The translations under genes were made by a program, and so were the position numbers. Under the pieces are notes generated by a model. That model ran no database searches and had not been told where the DNA came from. It was given only the letters and a program-made list of their open reading frames with translations. From Clostridium scatologenes (GTDB taxonomy: Bacteria > Bacillota > Clostridia > Clostridiales > Clostridiaceae), in the NCBI RefSeq assembly GCF_000968375.1, contig NZ_CP009933.1, positions 2,914,001-2,978,000 of the forward strand: DNA of 64,000 bases, read 5' to 3'. Positions within the stretch are counted from its first letter, which is position 1. Every line of letters starts with the position of its first letter. Below are positions 51,628-59,798 of this stretch, in pieces.

Positions 51628-53367
51628 TTAAGAAATTTGTTCAAATTGCATATTATACAATGAAGCATACATTCCATCTTTATTAAGTAACTGCTCATGA
51701 GTTCCTGATTCTTCTATTCCATCTTCTGTAAGAACTAATATTTCATCTGCGTTTTTTATAGTACTTAATCTATGAGCTATAACTATGGTAGTTCTATTTT
51801 TAGAAAGCTCATCTAAAGATCTTTGTATAAAATATTCGCTCTCGTTGTCAAGTGCAGAAGTTGCTTCATCTAATATAAGTATAGGTGGATTCTTTAAAAA
51901 CGCCCTTGCTATAGATATTCTCTGCTTTTGCCCTCCTGATAGTTTTACTCCTCTTTCTCCAACATAGGTATCATACCCATCTTCTAAATTTATTATAAAA
52001 TCATGAGCATTAGCTCTTTTAGCTGCTTCTACTATTTCTTCAAAAGAAGCGCCTGGTTTTCCATAAGCTATGTTTTCCTTTATGGATCCTGCAAACATAT
52101 ATACATCCTGTTGTACTATACCTATAACTTTCCTTAATGATTTTAATTTTATATTTTTTATGTTTATTCCATCTATATTTATGCTGCCTTTAGTAGCTTC
52201 ATAAAACCTAGGTATAAGGCTACAAAATGTAGTTTTCCCCCCACCAGAAGGTCCTACCAATGCTATATTTTTACCTGATTCTATCTTTACATTTATGTTG
52301 TTTAAAATATTATTATCATCATTATATCCAAAGGATACATTTTTAAACTCTATTTGTCCCTTTGGATTTTTAAGTTCAACAGCCTTAGGCTCATCCTGTA
52401 TGTCTGGCTCAGTGTTCATAACTTCTAAAAATCTTTCAAATCCTGTAATTCCTCTTTGAAATTGTTCAGTAAAGTTTACAAGTTTATCTATAGGATTTAA
52501 AAATACATTTATATATAATATATAAACAACTAAGTCAGAAACATTTAGTCCACCATTACTTATAAATATTCCTCCTAATAATATTACAGTTAAGTATAAT
52601 ATTCCTTGAAAGAATCCATTTCCACTAAAAAATTTTCCCATTATAAAATAGCTTGTCTCTTTAGTTTCTAAAAATTCCATATTTCCTCTTTGGAATTTAG
52701 ATTTTTCAACACCTTCATTTGAAAAAGATTTTACTACTCTTATTCCTGATAAACTGTCCTGAATTTGAGCATTTACATTTGCAATTTTTTCCCTATTCTT
52801 TTTGAATATATATTTCATTCTTTTGTTATAAAAATATGAAAAATAAATCATCACTAAAGTTATAAAAAACAATATTATAGTTATTTTAGTATTAATGCTT
52901 AAAAGCACTATAAAAGATCCAAGTATTTTTAACATAGATATAAATATATCCTCTGGTCCATGATGTGCTAATTCTGATATATCAAATAAATCTGTAATAA
53001 TTCTTGACATTAGTTTTCCTGTATTTGTATTGTCATAATATGAAAAAGAGAGTTTCTGCAAATGATTAAATATATCACTTCTCATATTTGCTTCCATCTT
53101 AGCTCCCATTATATGTCCCCAGGAAGTTATATAATATTGACAAAAATATCTTATTACATAAGTCAAAAATAATCCTAATCCTATAAGCAATACATAATGA
53201 AGCAATTTTATCTTGTCTGTTAATGTATAAACATCATTTAAAAGATATCGTACTACAAGTGGAAATGCTAAATCTATAGCTGATAAAACAAGCGCACAAA
53301 ACATATCCATGAAAAACATACTTTTATATGGCTTATAATAATCAATAAATTTCTTTAGTATACTCAT
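51628..53367 (-). CDS. ABC exporter half-transporter (MsbA/LmrA-like)
   Basis: The 579-residue protein has six membrane helices (residues 1-310) and a C-terminal ATPase with GPSGGGKTT (Walker A), VQQDVYMFAGSIKENI (Q-loop), GERGVKLSGGQKQRISIARAF (signature), PPILILDEATSALD (Walker B) and IAHRLSTI (H-loop). It works as a dimer to expel lipids or drugs. The ATG follows AAAGGAGGT; an upstream GTG frame contains that site. It stands alone between the TetR gene and a CNNM protein gene. Confidence 0.9.
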   Translation of the reverse strand: MSILKKFIDYYKPYKSMFFMDMFCALVLSAIDLAFPLVVRYLLNDVYTLTDKIKLLHYVLLIGLGLFLTYVIRYFCQYYITSWGHIMGAKMEANMRSDIFNHLQKLSFSYYDNTNTGKLMSRIITDLFDISELAHHGPEDIFISMLKILGSFIVLLSINTKITIILFFITLVMIYFSYFYNKRMKYIFKKNREKIANVNAQIQDSLSGIRVVKSFSNEGVEKSKFQRGNMEFLETKETSYFIMGKFFSGNGFFQGILYLTVILLGGIFISNGGLNVSDLVVYILYINVFLNPIDKLVNFTEQFQRGITGFERFLEVMNTEPDIQDEPKAVELKNPKGQIEFKNVSFGYNDDNNILNNINVKIESGKNIALVGPSGGGKTTFCSLIPRFYEATKGSINIDGINIKNIKLKSLRKVIGIVQQDVYMFAGSIKENIAYGKPGASFEEIVEAAKRANAHDFIINLEDGYDTYVGERGVKLSGGQKQRISIARAFLKNPPILILDEATSALDNESEYFIQRSLDELSKNRTTIVIAHRLSTIKNADEILVLTEDGIEESGTHEQLLNKDGMYASLYNMQFEQIS

Positions 53368-53433
53368 ATTTACCTCCTTTTTTAACACTTAGTAATTTTA
53401 AATTAGCATAAAAAATATAATATATTTCTGCAT

Positions 53434-54729
53434 TTATTGCTGTGAAACATTTTTAATTAAAATTTTAGTTATTCTTTTTCCATTACATTTGCTTATTATA
53501 AAATCATAATTTTCATAGGTAATTTTACTTCCAACTTGTGGAGGCAATTCAACTTTTGAATACAACCATCCTCCAATAGTATCAATATTCTCTGTTATCA
53601 TAGGAATATCCAAAATATCTTCAATATCATCTAAAATAACTTTACCATCTACAATATAATTTCCATCATTAAGTAATTGAATTTCCTCTAATCCTTCATC
53701 AAATTCATCTTGAATTTCTCCAACAATTTCTTCTAAAATATCCTCAATAGTTACTAATCCTGAAGTACCACCATATTCATCAATTATTATTGCCATATGC
53801 TCTTTTTCTTTCTTGAATTTTTTAAACAGCACACTAATAGATGTAGATTCAGGTACAGATAATATACTTCGTGTGATCTTTTCTATACTTTGTTCATTTC
53901 CTTCAATTTTTTGTTTATACAAATCTTTTATATGTATAAAGCCTATAATTTCGTCTTTACTATTTTCACAGACAGGATATCTAGTCAATTGTTCCTCCAT
54001 AGCCATTTCTAAAATTTTATCAAAAGAATCTTCTTTAAAGATACAAACCATATCAGTTCTTGGAATCATTATATCCTTTACGGTTTTTTCAGAAAAATCA
54101 AAGATATTATCTACAAAAGTCAATTCTGTCTTATCTATTAATCCATGTTTGTAGCTTTCTTCTGCTAATAACTTAATCTCTTCATCAGTATGTGCTACTT
54201 CATGTTCCTCAGTAAGAGAAATATTAAATATACTTAATATAGCATTGGTACTATGATTAAATAACCATATTATTGGATAAGTTATTTTAAAGAAAAATAT
54301 AAGTGGTGCTGCAGTAAGTAGTGCTATTTTTTCAGTATTTATAATTGCTAAAGATTTAGGTGCAAGTTCTCCAAGTACAATATGAAAAGCTGTTATTATA
54401 GTAAAAGCTATTATAAAAGATATTGAATGTGCAGCAACATCTGATAAGTTAAAAAGTTTAAAAAGCGGCATAATAATTTTAGATATTGAAGGTTCTCCTA
54501 TCCATCCTAATCCCAACGATGCCAAAGTTATTCCCAATTGACATGCTGACAAATATGAATTTAAATTATTAACAATATCCTTAGCATATTTGGCACCTGT
54601 AGTTCCTTGTGCTAATAAAGTTTCTATTCTTGATTTTCTGACCTTCACCATAGAAAATTCTGCTGCTACAAAAAATCCATTCATAAAAACAAGAAAAAAT
54701 ATAATAAAAACATTAAGTAACATTATCAT
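53434..54729 (-). CDS. CNNM/CBS-domain membrane protein (hemolysin C/CorC family)
   Basis: The 431-residue protein has an N-terminal CNNM membrane domain with three to four helices (NGFFVAAEFSMVKVRKSRIE and LASLGLGWIGEPS motifs), two CBS domains (MIPRTDMVCIF and AIIIDEYGGTSGLVTIEDILEEIVGEIQDE) and a C-terminal CorC_HlyC domain (VDGKVILDDI and GGWLYSKV). These proteins are linked to Mg2+ or Co2+ transport; the hemolysin name is historical. The start is one of two close ATGs behind AAAGGGGA. Confidence 0.85.
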   Translation of the reverse strand: MIMLLNVFIIFFLVFMNGFFVAAEFSMVKVRKSRIETLLAQGTTGAKYAKDIVNNLNSYLSACQLGITLASLGLGWIGEPSISKIIMPLFKLFNLSDVAAHSISFIIAFTIITAFHIVLGELAPKSLAIINTEKIALLTAAPLIFFFKITYPIIWLFNHSTNAILSIFNISLTEEHEVAHTDEEIKLLAEESYKHGLIDKTELTFVDNIFDFSEKTVKDIMIPRTDMVCIFKEDSFDKILEMAMEEQLTRYPVCENSKDEIIGFIHIKDLYKQKIEGNEQSIEKITRSILSVPESTSISVLFKKFKKEKEHMAIIIDEYGGTSGLVTIEDILEEIVGEIQDEFDEGLEEIQLLNDGNYIVDGKVILDDIEDILDIPMITENIDTIGGWLYSKVELPPQVGSKITYENYDFIISKCNGKRITKILIKNVSQQ

Positions 54730-55024
54730 TCTTTAATTTCCCCTTTCTCGGTTTCAATTCATAAGTAAGAGTATTATATCACAAATTTAATATATAAATA
54801 TACTTGTAAAATTCTCTGTTTCTCAATTATTCCATAATATCAAATAGAGACTTCAGCATTAAAACTAAATTTACTTTTCATACTAAACCCCATTTTATTA
54901 CATTCCTAATATAAGTCTTTCATAAATTTTATCTTTTTAAACAATTTATTAAATATTCAAATTAAGCTTAATTTGTAACAATATTTAATGTACTATGATA
55001 TATTTTTATAACATAAAATATACA

Positions 55025-55053
55025 TTGGCAATAAGTCAAGTTCAAAGTATAAT
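55025..55053 (+). promoter_or_regulatory. Promoter of the small hypothetical gene
   Basis: TTGGCA and TATAAT are exactly 17 bases apart, about 45 bases before the start codon. The rest of the 367-base space back to the CNNM gene is AT-rich with no gene that I can support. Confidence 0.68.
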
Positions 55054-55096
55054 GTAATCAATAAGTTAAGAAATTTTAGATTTACATAGAGAGGAG

Positions 55097-55426
55097 ATGC
55101 TGAAAATTAACAGTTTGAATTATTTTAATAACAGAGAGGATTGTAAAAAATTCTTAGATGACTTTGATTTTAAATACTTTATACCTTATTTTCACGATTG
55201 GATTGGTTATAATAGGTATACTGTTCAATTGGATGATGAATGTAAAAAGGTAATATATTGCTCTTTAGATTCTGTAGAGAATAAATTGGTCAAAGACTCA
55301 TTTTCTTTTTTTGACATTGAAAAGCTGAAAACTAAAAATAGAGAAGGAATATTAATGAACACTTTTCCACTTGCTCAAGAAGGTGAATCACTAAGAAGGT
55401 ATGTAAAAGGTAAAAAATATTTATAA
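55097..55426 (+). CDS. Small hypothetical protein
   Basis: I do not recognise a family. The 109-residue soluble protein has many aromatic and acidic residues in its first half (DDFDFKYFIPYFHDWIGYNRY) and a basic C terminus (RRYVKGKKYL). No signal peptide, membrane segment or known motif is visible. The promoter upstream is good. GAGAGGAG abuts the ATG without the usual spacer, so the true start may lie a few codons later. It separates host genes from the phage segment and is read towards it. Confidence 0.5.
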   Translation: MLKINSLNYFNNREDCKKFLDDFDFKYFIPYFHDWIGYNRYTVQLDDECKKVIYCSLDSVENKLVKDSFSFFDIEKLKTKNREGILMNTFPLAQEGESLRRYVKGKKYL

Positions 55427-55445
55427 GAATTAATTTTTTTATTCC

Positions 55446-55481
55446 AAAAAAGCAAAAATACCCTAGGCTAAAAGCCTAGGG
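55446..55481 (-). terminator. Terminator overlapping the holin stop codon
   Basis: CCCTAGGC and GCCTAGGG form a perfect stem. On the minus strand it is followed by TATTTTTGCTTTTTT. The left arm includes the last codons and TAG stop of the holin gene. Confidence 0.85.
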
Positions 55482-55914
55482 ATTGCATTATTGGATCATG
55501 TCCTAAATCATTCACCGCATTTTCTATAGCAGCGTTGATTAAATATTTCCTTGATTCCGTTATCTCTATATCAAGCTCTTCTAATATTTTATATATTACA
55601 CTTTGAGCTACCTTTTTTCTTTCATCCTTACCTATATTTTCTGTGTAATAAAGTTGTTGAGCATGTCCTACTGCAATTATTGCCCATTTCTCTATAACTT
55701 TTAATATATCTATAGCTTTGTTACCTGGTAAAATAGCATCAATTGACTTTATAACTGCATCCGAAGCACCTACTATATCTTGAACCTTCTTTAAATTTTT
55801 CTCTCCATTGATACCATTCTTTTTTAATGCTGGAACTGCAATTAACATAATTCCTAGAACTCCCACAACCACACCTAAAATTACTAAAATACTAATCTCT
55901 TGTGCATTTAACAT
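55468..55914 (-). CDS. Phage holin, LLH type
   Basis: The 148-residue protein begins with one membrane segment (SILVILGVVVGVLGIMLIAVPAL). A charged domain follows with AIDILKVIEKWAIIAVGHAQQLYY and DERKKVAQSVIYKILEEL, the layout of the LL-H holin family in phages of Gram-positive bacteria. It should form the membrane lesion that times lysis. It is last in a lysis module behind an endolysin gene and an XhlA-like gene, all on the minus strand. Its 3' end is folded into the terminator stem. Confidence 0.82.
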   Translation of the reverse strand: MLNAQEISILVILGVVVGVLGIMLIAVPALKKNGINGEKNLKKVQDIVGASDAVIKSIDAILPGNKAIDILKVIEKWAIIAVGHAQQLYYTENIGKDERKKVAQSVIYKILEELDIEITESRKYLINAAIENAVNDLGHDPIMQSLGF

Positions 55915-55979
55915 TAATAATCCCTCCTACAATTTTAAATTTTCTACAAATAAAAAAAGCCTTTAAGCTCTCAATTTTA

Positions 55980-56813
55980 CTATTTACCTCCATTTTTTAT
56001 AAAGTCCAATACTGCCTGATTAGTTTGAAATCTGTCTTGGCCTGATATCAATTTGGTAAGGTAACTTGTATACTGTTCCTTGTTTCCTCCAACACCTATT
56101 ATATTTTTCACACAAGTATAATCAAATTTTCTATCATTGGTTATAACAGGGCAGTTAAGATAATCAGCCAATATATTAGCGCTATTTTCATCCGCCCCTC
56201 TATTTGCTACTACTAAATAATCCACTTTTTTCATACCTCCATCTTTTATAACTATATTATCCATAAAATAATCAAGATCTACATTTCCTATAATTCCATC
56301 TAAACTTCCCGATTCTGAATATTGCCATGAAGCTGTCCCATCTGTATATAAACTTGGTTCTCTGCCATAGCTGGCTAACCATAAAGGAACATTTGGTATA
56401 TTGCCTTCTAAATATCTGTGGTAAAAGTTTTCACCTGTATAAATTCCAATTTGAAATCCTTGTTTTCCAATATAGTTTATAAATGTATTTGCATAATTTA
56501 CAGCTGTTTGCTTGTACCAATGTTCTTCAGCTTCTAAATCCAACCATAGAATTGTATCACTTTGAAAATTATTTATAGTATTCAAAAAATGTTGTGCTTC
56601 TCCTATTGGATTTTCAGAATTATATGAGGCAAAATGATAAAAGCCAATTTTAAGTCCAGCTGATTTTATAAGTGGATATCTATAATTAATAAGCTTATCC
56701 ACATGTGCTGTTCCTTGGCTGGCCTTTTGAATTACAATTTCTACTCCTTCATTTTTAACAGCATTCCAATCTTGAACATTATCACCCTCATATATGTCTA
56801 TGCCCTTTAGCAT
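55980..56813 (-). CDS. Phage endolysin, GH25 lysozyme with C-terminal wall-binding domain
   Basis: The 277-residue enzyme has a GH25 muramidase domain (residues 1-190) with KGIDIYEGDNVQDW, VIQKASQGTAHVD, GFYHFASYN and the catalytic DLEAEE, plus WQYSESGSLDG and VDLDYF near its end. A C-terminal segment (about 195-277, YLVVANRGADENSANILADYLNCPVI) resembles one cell-wall-binding type 2 repeat of clostridial proteins. It cuts the glycan chain of peptidoglycan. It lacks a signal peptide, so it depends on the holin for release. Confidence 0.9.
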   Translation of the reverse strand: MLKGIDIYEGDNVQDWNAVKNEGVEIVIQKASQGTAHVDKLINYRYPLIKSAGLKIGFYHFASYNSENPIGEAQHFLNTINNFQSDTILWLDLEAEEHWYKQTAVNYANTFINYIGKQGFQIGIYTGENFYHRYLEGNIPNVPLWLASYGREPSLYTDGTASWQYSESGSLDGIIGNVDLDYFMDNIVIKDGGMKKVDYLVVANRGADENSANILADYLNCPVITNDRKFDYTCVKNIIGVGGNKEQYTSYLTKLISGQDRFQTNQAVLDFIKNGGK

Positions 56814-56835
56814 TGTTGATCCTCCCCTTATATAT

Positions 56836-57084
56836 TTATTTTTTTAATAAAACTCCAATAACAAAAATAGAGACTGTAACAAATATTCCAAGTCCCCACA
56901 TTATCACATTTATAAATGTATCCATCTTTTTTATTAAATTTTTAATCTCAGTATGATTTTCCCTGTCATTTTGCTCCAGCACATCAATTCTTTTAGAATG
57001 TCCGTTTAGTCTATCCTCATGATCTTTTAATGTAAGTTTTATGTTTTGATGTTTTTCATTACATAATTTTTCATCATAATTCAT
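56836..57084 (-). CDS. XhlA-like phage membrane-anchored coiled-coil protein
   Basis: The 82-residue protein has an N-terminal polar coiled coil (about residues 8-55, heptads around HEDRLNGHSKRIDVLEQ) and one C-terminal membrane segment (VIMWGLGIFVTVSIFVIGVLL) with a Lys-Lys end. This is the XhlA/haemolysin layout of phage lysis modules, where it assists the holin. It lies directly before the endolysin and behind a copy of the repeated phage leader. Confidence 0.8.
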   Translation of the reverse strand: MNYDEKLCNEKHQNIKLTLKDHEDRLNGHSKRIDVLEQNDRENHTEIKNLIKKMDTFINVIMWGLGIFVTVSIFVIGVLLKK

Positions 57085-57201
57085 ATGCCACCTCTGTTAT
57101 AATAATTTTAAATAAAATAAAAAACCTTACGTTAACATGCCTTTTTCTCCAATATAAATTAAATTTCTTAAGAAATCCTTCTCCTTAGAATTCACCTTGC
57201 T

Positions 57202-57296
57202 TCGTATAATTTTTCTATAACTTTGTATGCACACTTGTAACTATTGATACGCCTAGATTTACACTAATATTGATTAATAATTACTTATGCGACATA
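57202..57296 (-). repeat. Repeated phage leader segment, copy A (lysis module)
   Basis: These 95 bases match 61852-61946 at roughly 80 percent by eye, with conserved ends GTCGCATAAGTAA and AAAAATTATACGA on the minus strand. Inside is an inverted repeat TAATTATT...AATAGTTA. It precedes the lysis genes. The sequence between it and the XhlA start holds a 22-codon frame from GTG at 57195 that I do not trust. Confidence 0.7.
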
Positions 57297-57308
57297 AATT
57301 TTGATATT

Positions 57309-57336
57309 AAAAAAGAGCTCACAGTGAGCTCTTTTT
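57309..57336 (-). terminator. Terminator after the XRE gene pair
   Basis: AAAAAGAGCTCA and TGAGCTCTTTTT form a perfect stem with a three-base loop. The last base of the stem touches the stop codon of the upstream gene. Confidence 0.85.
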
Positions 57337-57685
57337 ATTTAACCTTATAATCAATGCAATTAGGGAATATATTATCCTTTTCCACAATAAGTTTTCCCTC
57401 TTCATGTAGCATGTAAGCAATTTTATCTAATGCATCTGTACTTTTTATTTTTGTACTTTCTTTTATTTTTTCTCTAAACCCAAAATACAATTTGTGCTCT
57501 TTTATCATAGAAAACACTATATCTTTCTTTTCATCATAAAATCTTTTAATAAATTCATCAGCTTTTTTTGTATGCCCCAAGCCTTTATCTAAATAACCTT
57601 CTTTTATTAGCTGATTTGTATAATGATTGGAATCTATATGAAATAAACTTAAGGTTTCAAATAGCTTTTCATCTTCATTAATCAT
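57335..57685 (-). CDS. Hypothetical protein coupled to an XRE regulator
   Basis: I do not recognise a family. The 116-residue protein is mostly helical and charged, with no signal or membrane segment. Its start overlaps the stop of the XRE-regulator gene by four bases (ATGA), so it is translationally coupled and may be its partner, for example an anti-repressor or a toxin-like component. It is probably prophage cargo. Confidence 0.6.
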   Translation of the reverse strand: MINEDEKLFETLSLFHIDSNHYTNQLIKEGYLDKGLGHTKKADEFIKRFYDEKKDIVFSMIKEHKLYFGFREKIKESTKIKSTDALDKIAYMLHEEGKLIVEKDNIFPNCIDYKVK

Positions 57686-58044
57686 ATAATATCACACCTT
57701 CCTTTATCTAATTGTCTTTTTCTGATATCTATTTTAACTGCATCCATAATCATTTTGACAACAATATCACTTATTTTGTCCGGATCTTCAATATAGCCTT
57801 TTTCTATTAATTCATCGAGAAGTTTAGATACTACATCTTTTTCTTGTGGCTCGACATCATAAAAAGTGTCAAATTCAATATCAAAATATTGAGCAAATTT
57901 CTTTACTAAGTCACTATTAGGAATACGTCTTCCAGTTTCGTAATGTCCAATAGCACTTACTGCTATTTCACAGTATTTTGCCAAGTCTTCTTGCTTGACA
58001 CCTTTTAGCCGTCTAAGTTCCTTTAACTTTGAGCTTAAAAACAT
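57682..58044 (-). CDS. XRE-family helix-turn-helix regulator
   Basis: The 120-residue protein has an N-terminal Cro/CI-type DNA-binding domain (LKELRRLKGVKQEDLAKYCEIAVSAIGHYETGRRIPNSD, read by segments) followed by a helical tail of about 50 residues. It is a likely repressor within the phage segment. The gene is preceded by GGAGGAATGAGAA-type sequence and overlaps the next gene by four bases. Confidence 0.82.
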   Translation of the reverse strand: MFLSSKLKELRRLKGVKQEDLAKYCEIAVSAIGHYETGRRIPNSDLVKKFAQYFDIEFDTFYDVEPQEKDVVSKLLDELIEKGYIEDPDKISDIVVKMIMDAVKIDIRKRQLDKGRCDII

Positions 58045-58173
58045 TTCTCATTCCTCCAATCTACTTTATTATACATATATCATACAAGATAACTACAATA
58101 TGTATTTTAATATTATAGTACATCAATTGGTATAATTAGTCAAACAATTTTGGAATAAAGAGTTTTAGAATAC

Positions 58174-58201
58174 AAAAGACACCCTTTCGAGTGCCTTTTT
58201 T
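58174..58201. terminator. Terminator after the secreted protein gene
   Basis: GGCACTC and GGGTGTC pair (with G-T pairs) around a GAAA tetraloop, flanked by AAAA and TTTTTT so it can work on both strands. A near-identical stem occurs at 61979-62002. Confidence 0.8.
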
Positions 58202-58226
58202 GAAACAATTTTTATAATTTCAAAAT

Positions 58227-58676
58227 TTAATAATGAATAGGTTCACTGTCAGATCCTATACCACTAAATTTACTTCCATCATAGTAAAAATAATATGTTT
58301 CTCTTTTTAGTATATTTCCATCCTTATCTATTGCTCTTACAGTAGCAAAATATATGCCTTGTCCATGCCTAGAAGCCCCTGAAATATTTGGAGTAGAAAA
58401 TCGATAATCATTACATCCTCCTTCCCCAGCATCCTGAAGATAGTGTGGCTCAATTTTCATTACCTTATACCTATAGCTTGGTATATCAGTTCTTGTATTC
58501 CATACAAGTACTCCCGTAGATGTAATGTGGACATCTAAACTAAAGTCACTTACTTCCCTTGTATAAGTACTTGTACTATTTAAAGTTGCTGCTTTTGCTG
58601 TTCCACCAAGGACTAAACTACTTGACCCAATGATTGATAATGCCATTAAACTAGCTATTATTTTTTTTGATTTCAT
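58227..58676 (-). CDS. Small secreted protein, probable prophage cargo
   Basis: The 149-residue protein has a Sec signal peptide (KSKKIIASLMALSIIGSS...), with cleavage probably after AKA or AAT near residue 30. The mature part is about 120 residues, rich in Tyr, Ser and Thr. I recognise no domain. AAAGGAGATAAAC precedes the ATG. It lies between the tail-associated genes and the XRE pair, a place where phages often carry host-benefit genes. Function is unknown. Confidence 0.65.
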   Translation of the reverse strand: MKSKKIIASLMALSIIGSSSLVLGGTAKAATLNSTSTYTREVSDFSLDVHITSTGVLVWNTRTDIPSYRYKVMKIEPHYLQDAGEGGCNDYRFSTPNISGASRHGQGIYFATVRAIDKDGNILKRETYYFYYDGSKFSGIGSDSEPIHY

Positions 58677-58845
58677 AATGTTTATCTCCTTTCACATTTT
58701 GTAAAATATTGATGCTTAATACAATTAAATAGTAATACTTTTTTACTTATTTGTCAAATATCAACATTAATGGTACTATTAAGAATTAATTCAGTGTAAT
58801 ATATGCATTTTTCAGAATAATTCAACAAACTTTGTATATTTGCAT

Positions 58846-59319
58846 TTAATTTCCTGTAATCAAGTCTGTATAATTCTTTAGTATCCCATCTGGTTTCTTT
58901 TCTCCGAAGATCTTATACCTTAAATAATCATCCAAATATACACATACTGGAACTAGTAAAAACCATAGCAAAGCATAAGGCAAACATATTTGACCATAAA
59001 AATTAAAAGGTTCTCCTGAATAATCCCATATGCCAAGCCCTAGCCATACATTAAGTATCATCCCACTTGTAAATTCTAATATGAGAATTATTAAAGTACC
59101 TATAACACATTCCTGCCACATCTTGCTATCGTAGAATTTAGTATACTCATTTAAACGTCCAATAAGAAAAGCAGCTAGTCCACCAACCACTAGCATACTT
59201 ATATGTGTCCAACCACGCCATATACCTTCTAAAACCATGTATGCAGCACCCATTATAAAGATTAGTATTAAGTCTTTATATATTTTATTTTTTAAGTTGT
59301 TGGAATAACTGTATCCCAT
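58846..59319 (-). CDS. ABC-transporter type IV-like (CmpB) membrane protein
   Basis: The 157-residue protein has about four membrane segments and the box GLGIWDYSGEPFNFYGQICLPYALLWF in pieces, typical of the putative ABC-transporter type IV family (PF06541). These are often found in clostridial phages and have no proven function. Its start overlaps the end of the preceding DUF4376-like frame by 28 bases. AAAAGGTAAT precedes the ATG. Confidence 0.75.
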   Translation of the reverse strand: MGYSYSNNLKNKIYKDLILIFIMGAAYMVLEGIWRGWTHISMLVVGGLAAFLIGRLNEYTKFYDSKMWQECVIGTLIILILEFTSGMILNVWLGLGIWDYSGEPFNFYGQICLPYALLWFLLVPVCVYLDDYLRYKIFGEKKPDGILKNYTDLITGN

Positions 59320-59798
59320 ATTACCTTTTGAACCTCCTCTATAGAATTTAAACTATTAATATATATTTTCAAATCTTCATATCTATTTGTATTTTTTTCT
59401 ATATGCCTTTTTAAATCTAGTCCCAAAGCAAGCATATTTTGTGATTGCCATTCTGTACATTTAATAGCTTCTTTATTTTTATAATAATTTATAGGTTCTG
59501 TAGTTAAATTTACCAATCTTAATTGTGCTATGGTTACAAGTCCATTTATTCTGCTTTGATCTGTTAGCTGGCAATCATAATCTTCTATGGTTTCTCCATC
59601 GAAAGCATTAGATTTAAAAGTATTTACTATAGAGTTTTGACATGCTAAATTCATTTCACTTATTTTTTTCTATCTAACATCGTCTAATGTAGGTATATTT
59701 TTTAAATTTTGTTGCTCTATAGCTTGTTTTTCTTTTTCTGTATAATCTCTTTCTATTAATTTTCCAGTAGAACAATCTTTAATTAATATATCTGCCAT
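59292..59798 (-). pseudogene. DUF4376-like phage tail-associated gene with in-frame TAG
   Basis: Translation from the ATG at 59798, which overlaps the upstream stop as TAATG, gives MADILIKDCSTGKL and runs 42 codons to TAG at 59670-59672. The same frame then continues for 125 codons (KKISEMNLACQ, later DGETIEDYDCQLTDQSR). The two halves fit one DUF4376-type protein, a family attached to phage tail-fibre genes, with the stop in the linker before the conserved K-xEI/MN-AC start. Either the gene is broken, or the second half restarts at ATG 59654 without a good ribosome site. Confidence 0.72.

Noticed and set aside
57127..57195. 22-codon frame from GTG in the lysis-module leader
   Set aside because: Too short, weak ribosome site and no conservation signal; more likely leader sequence.
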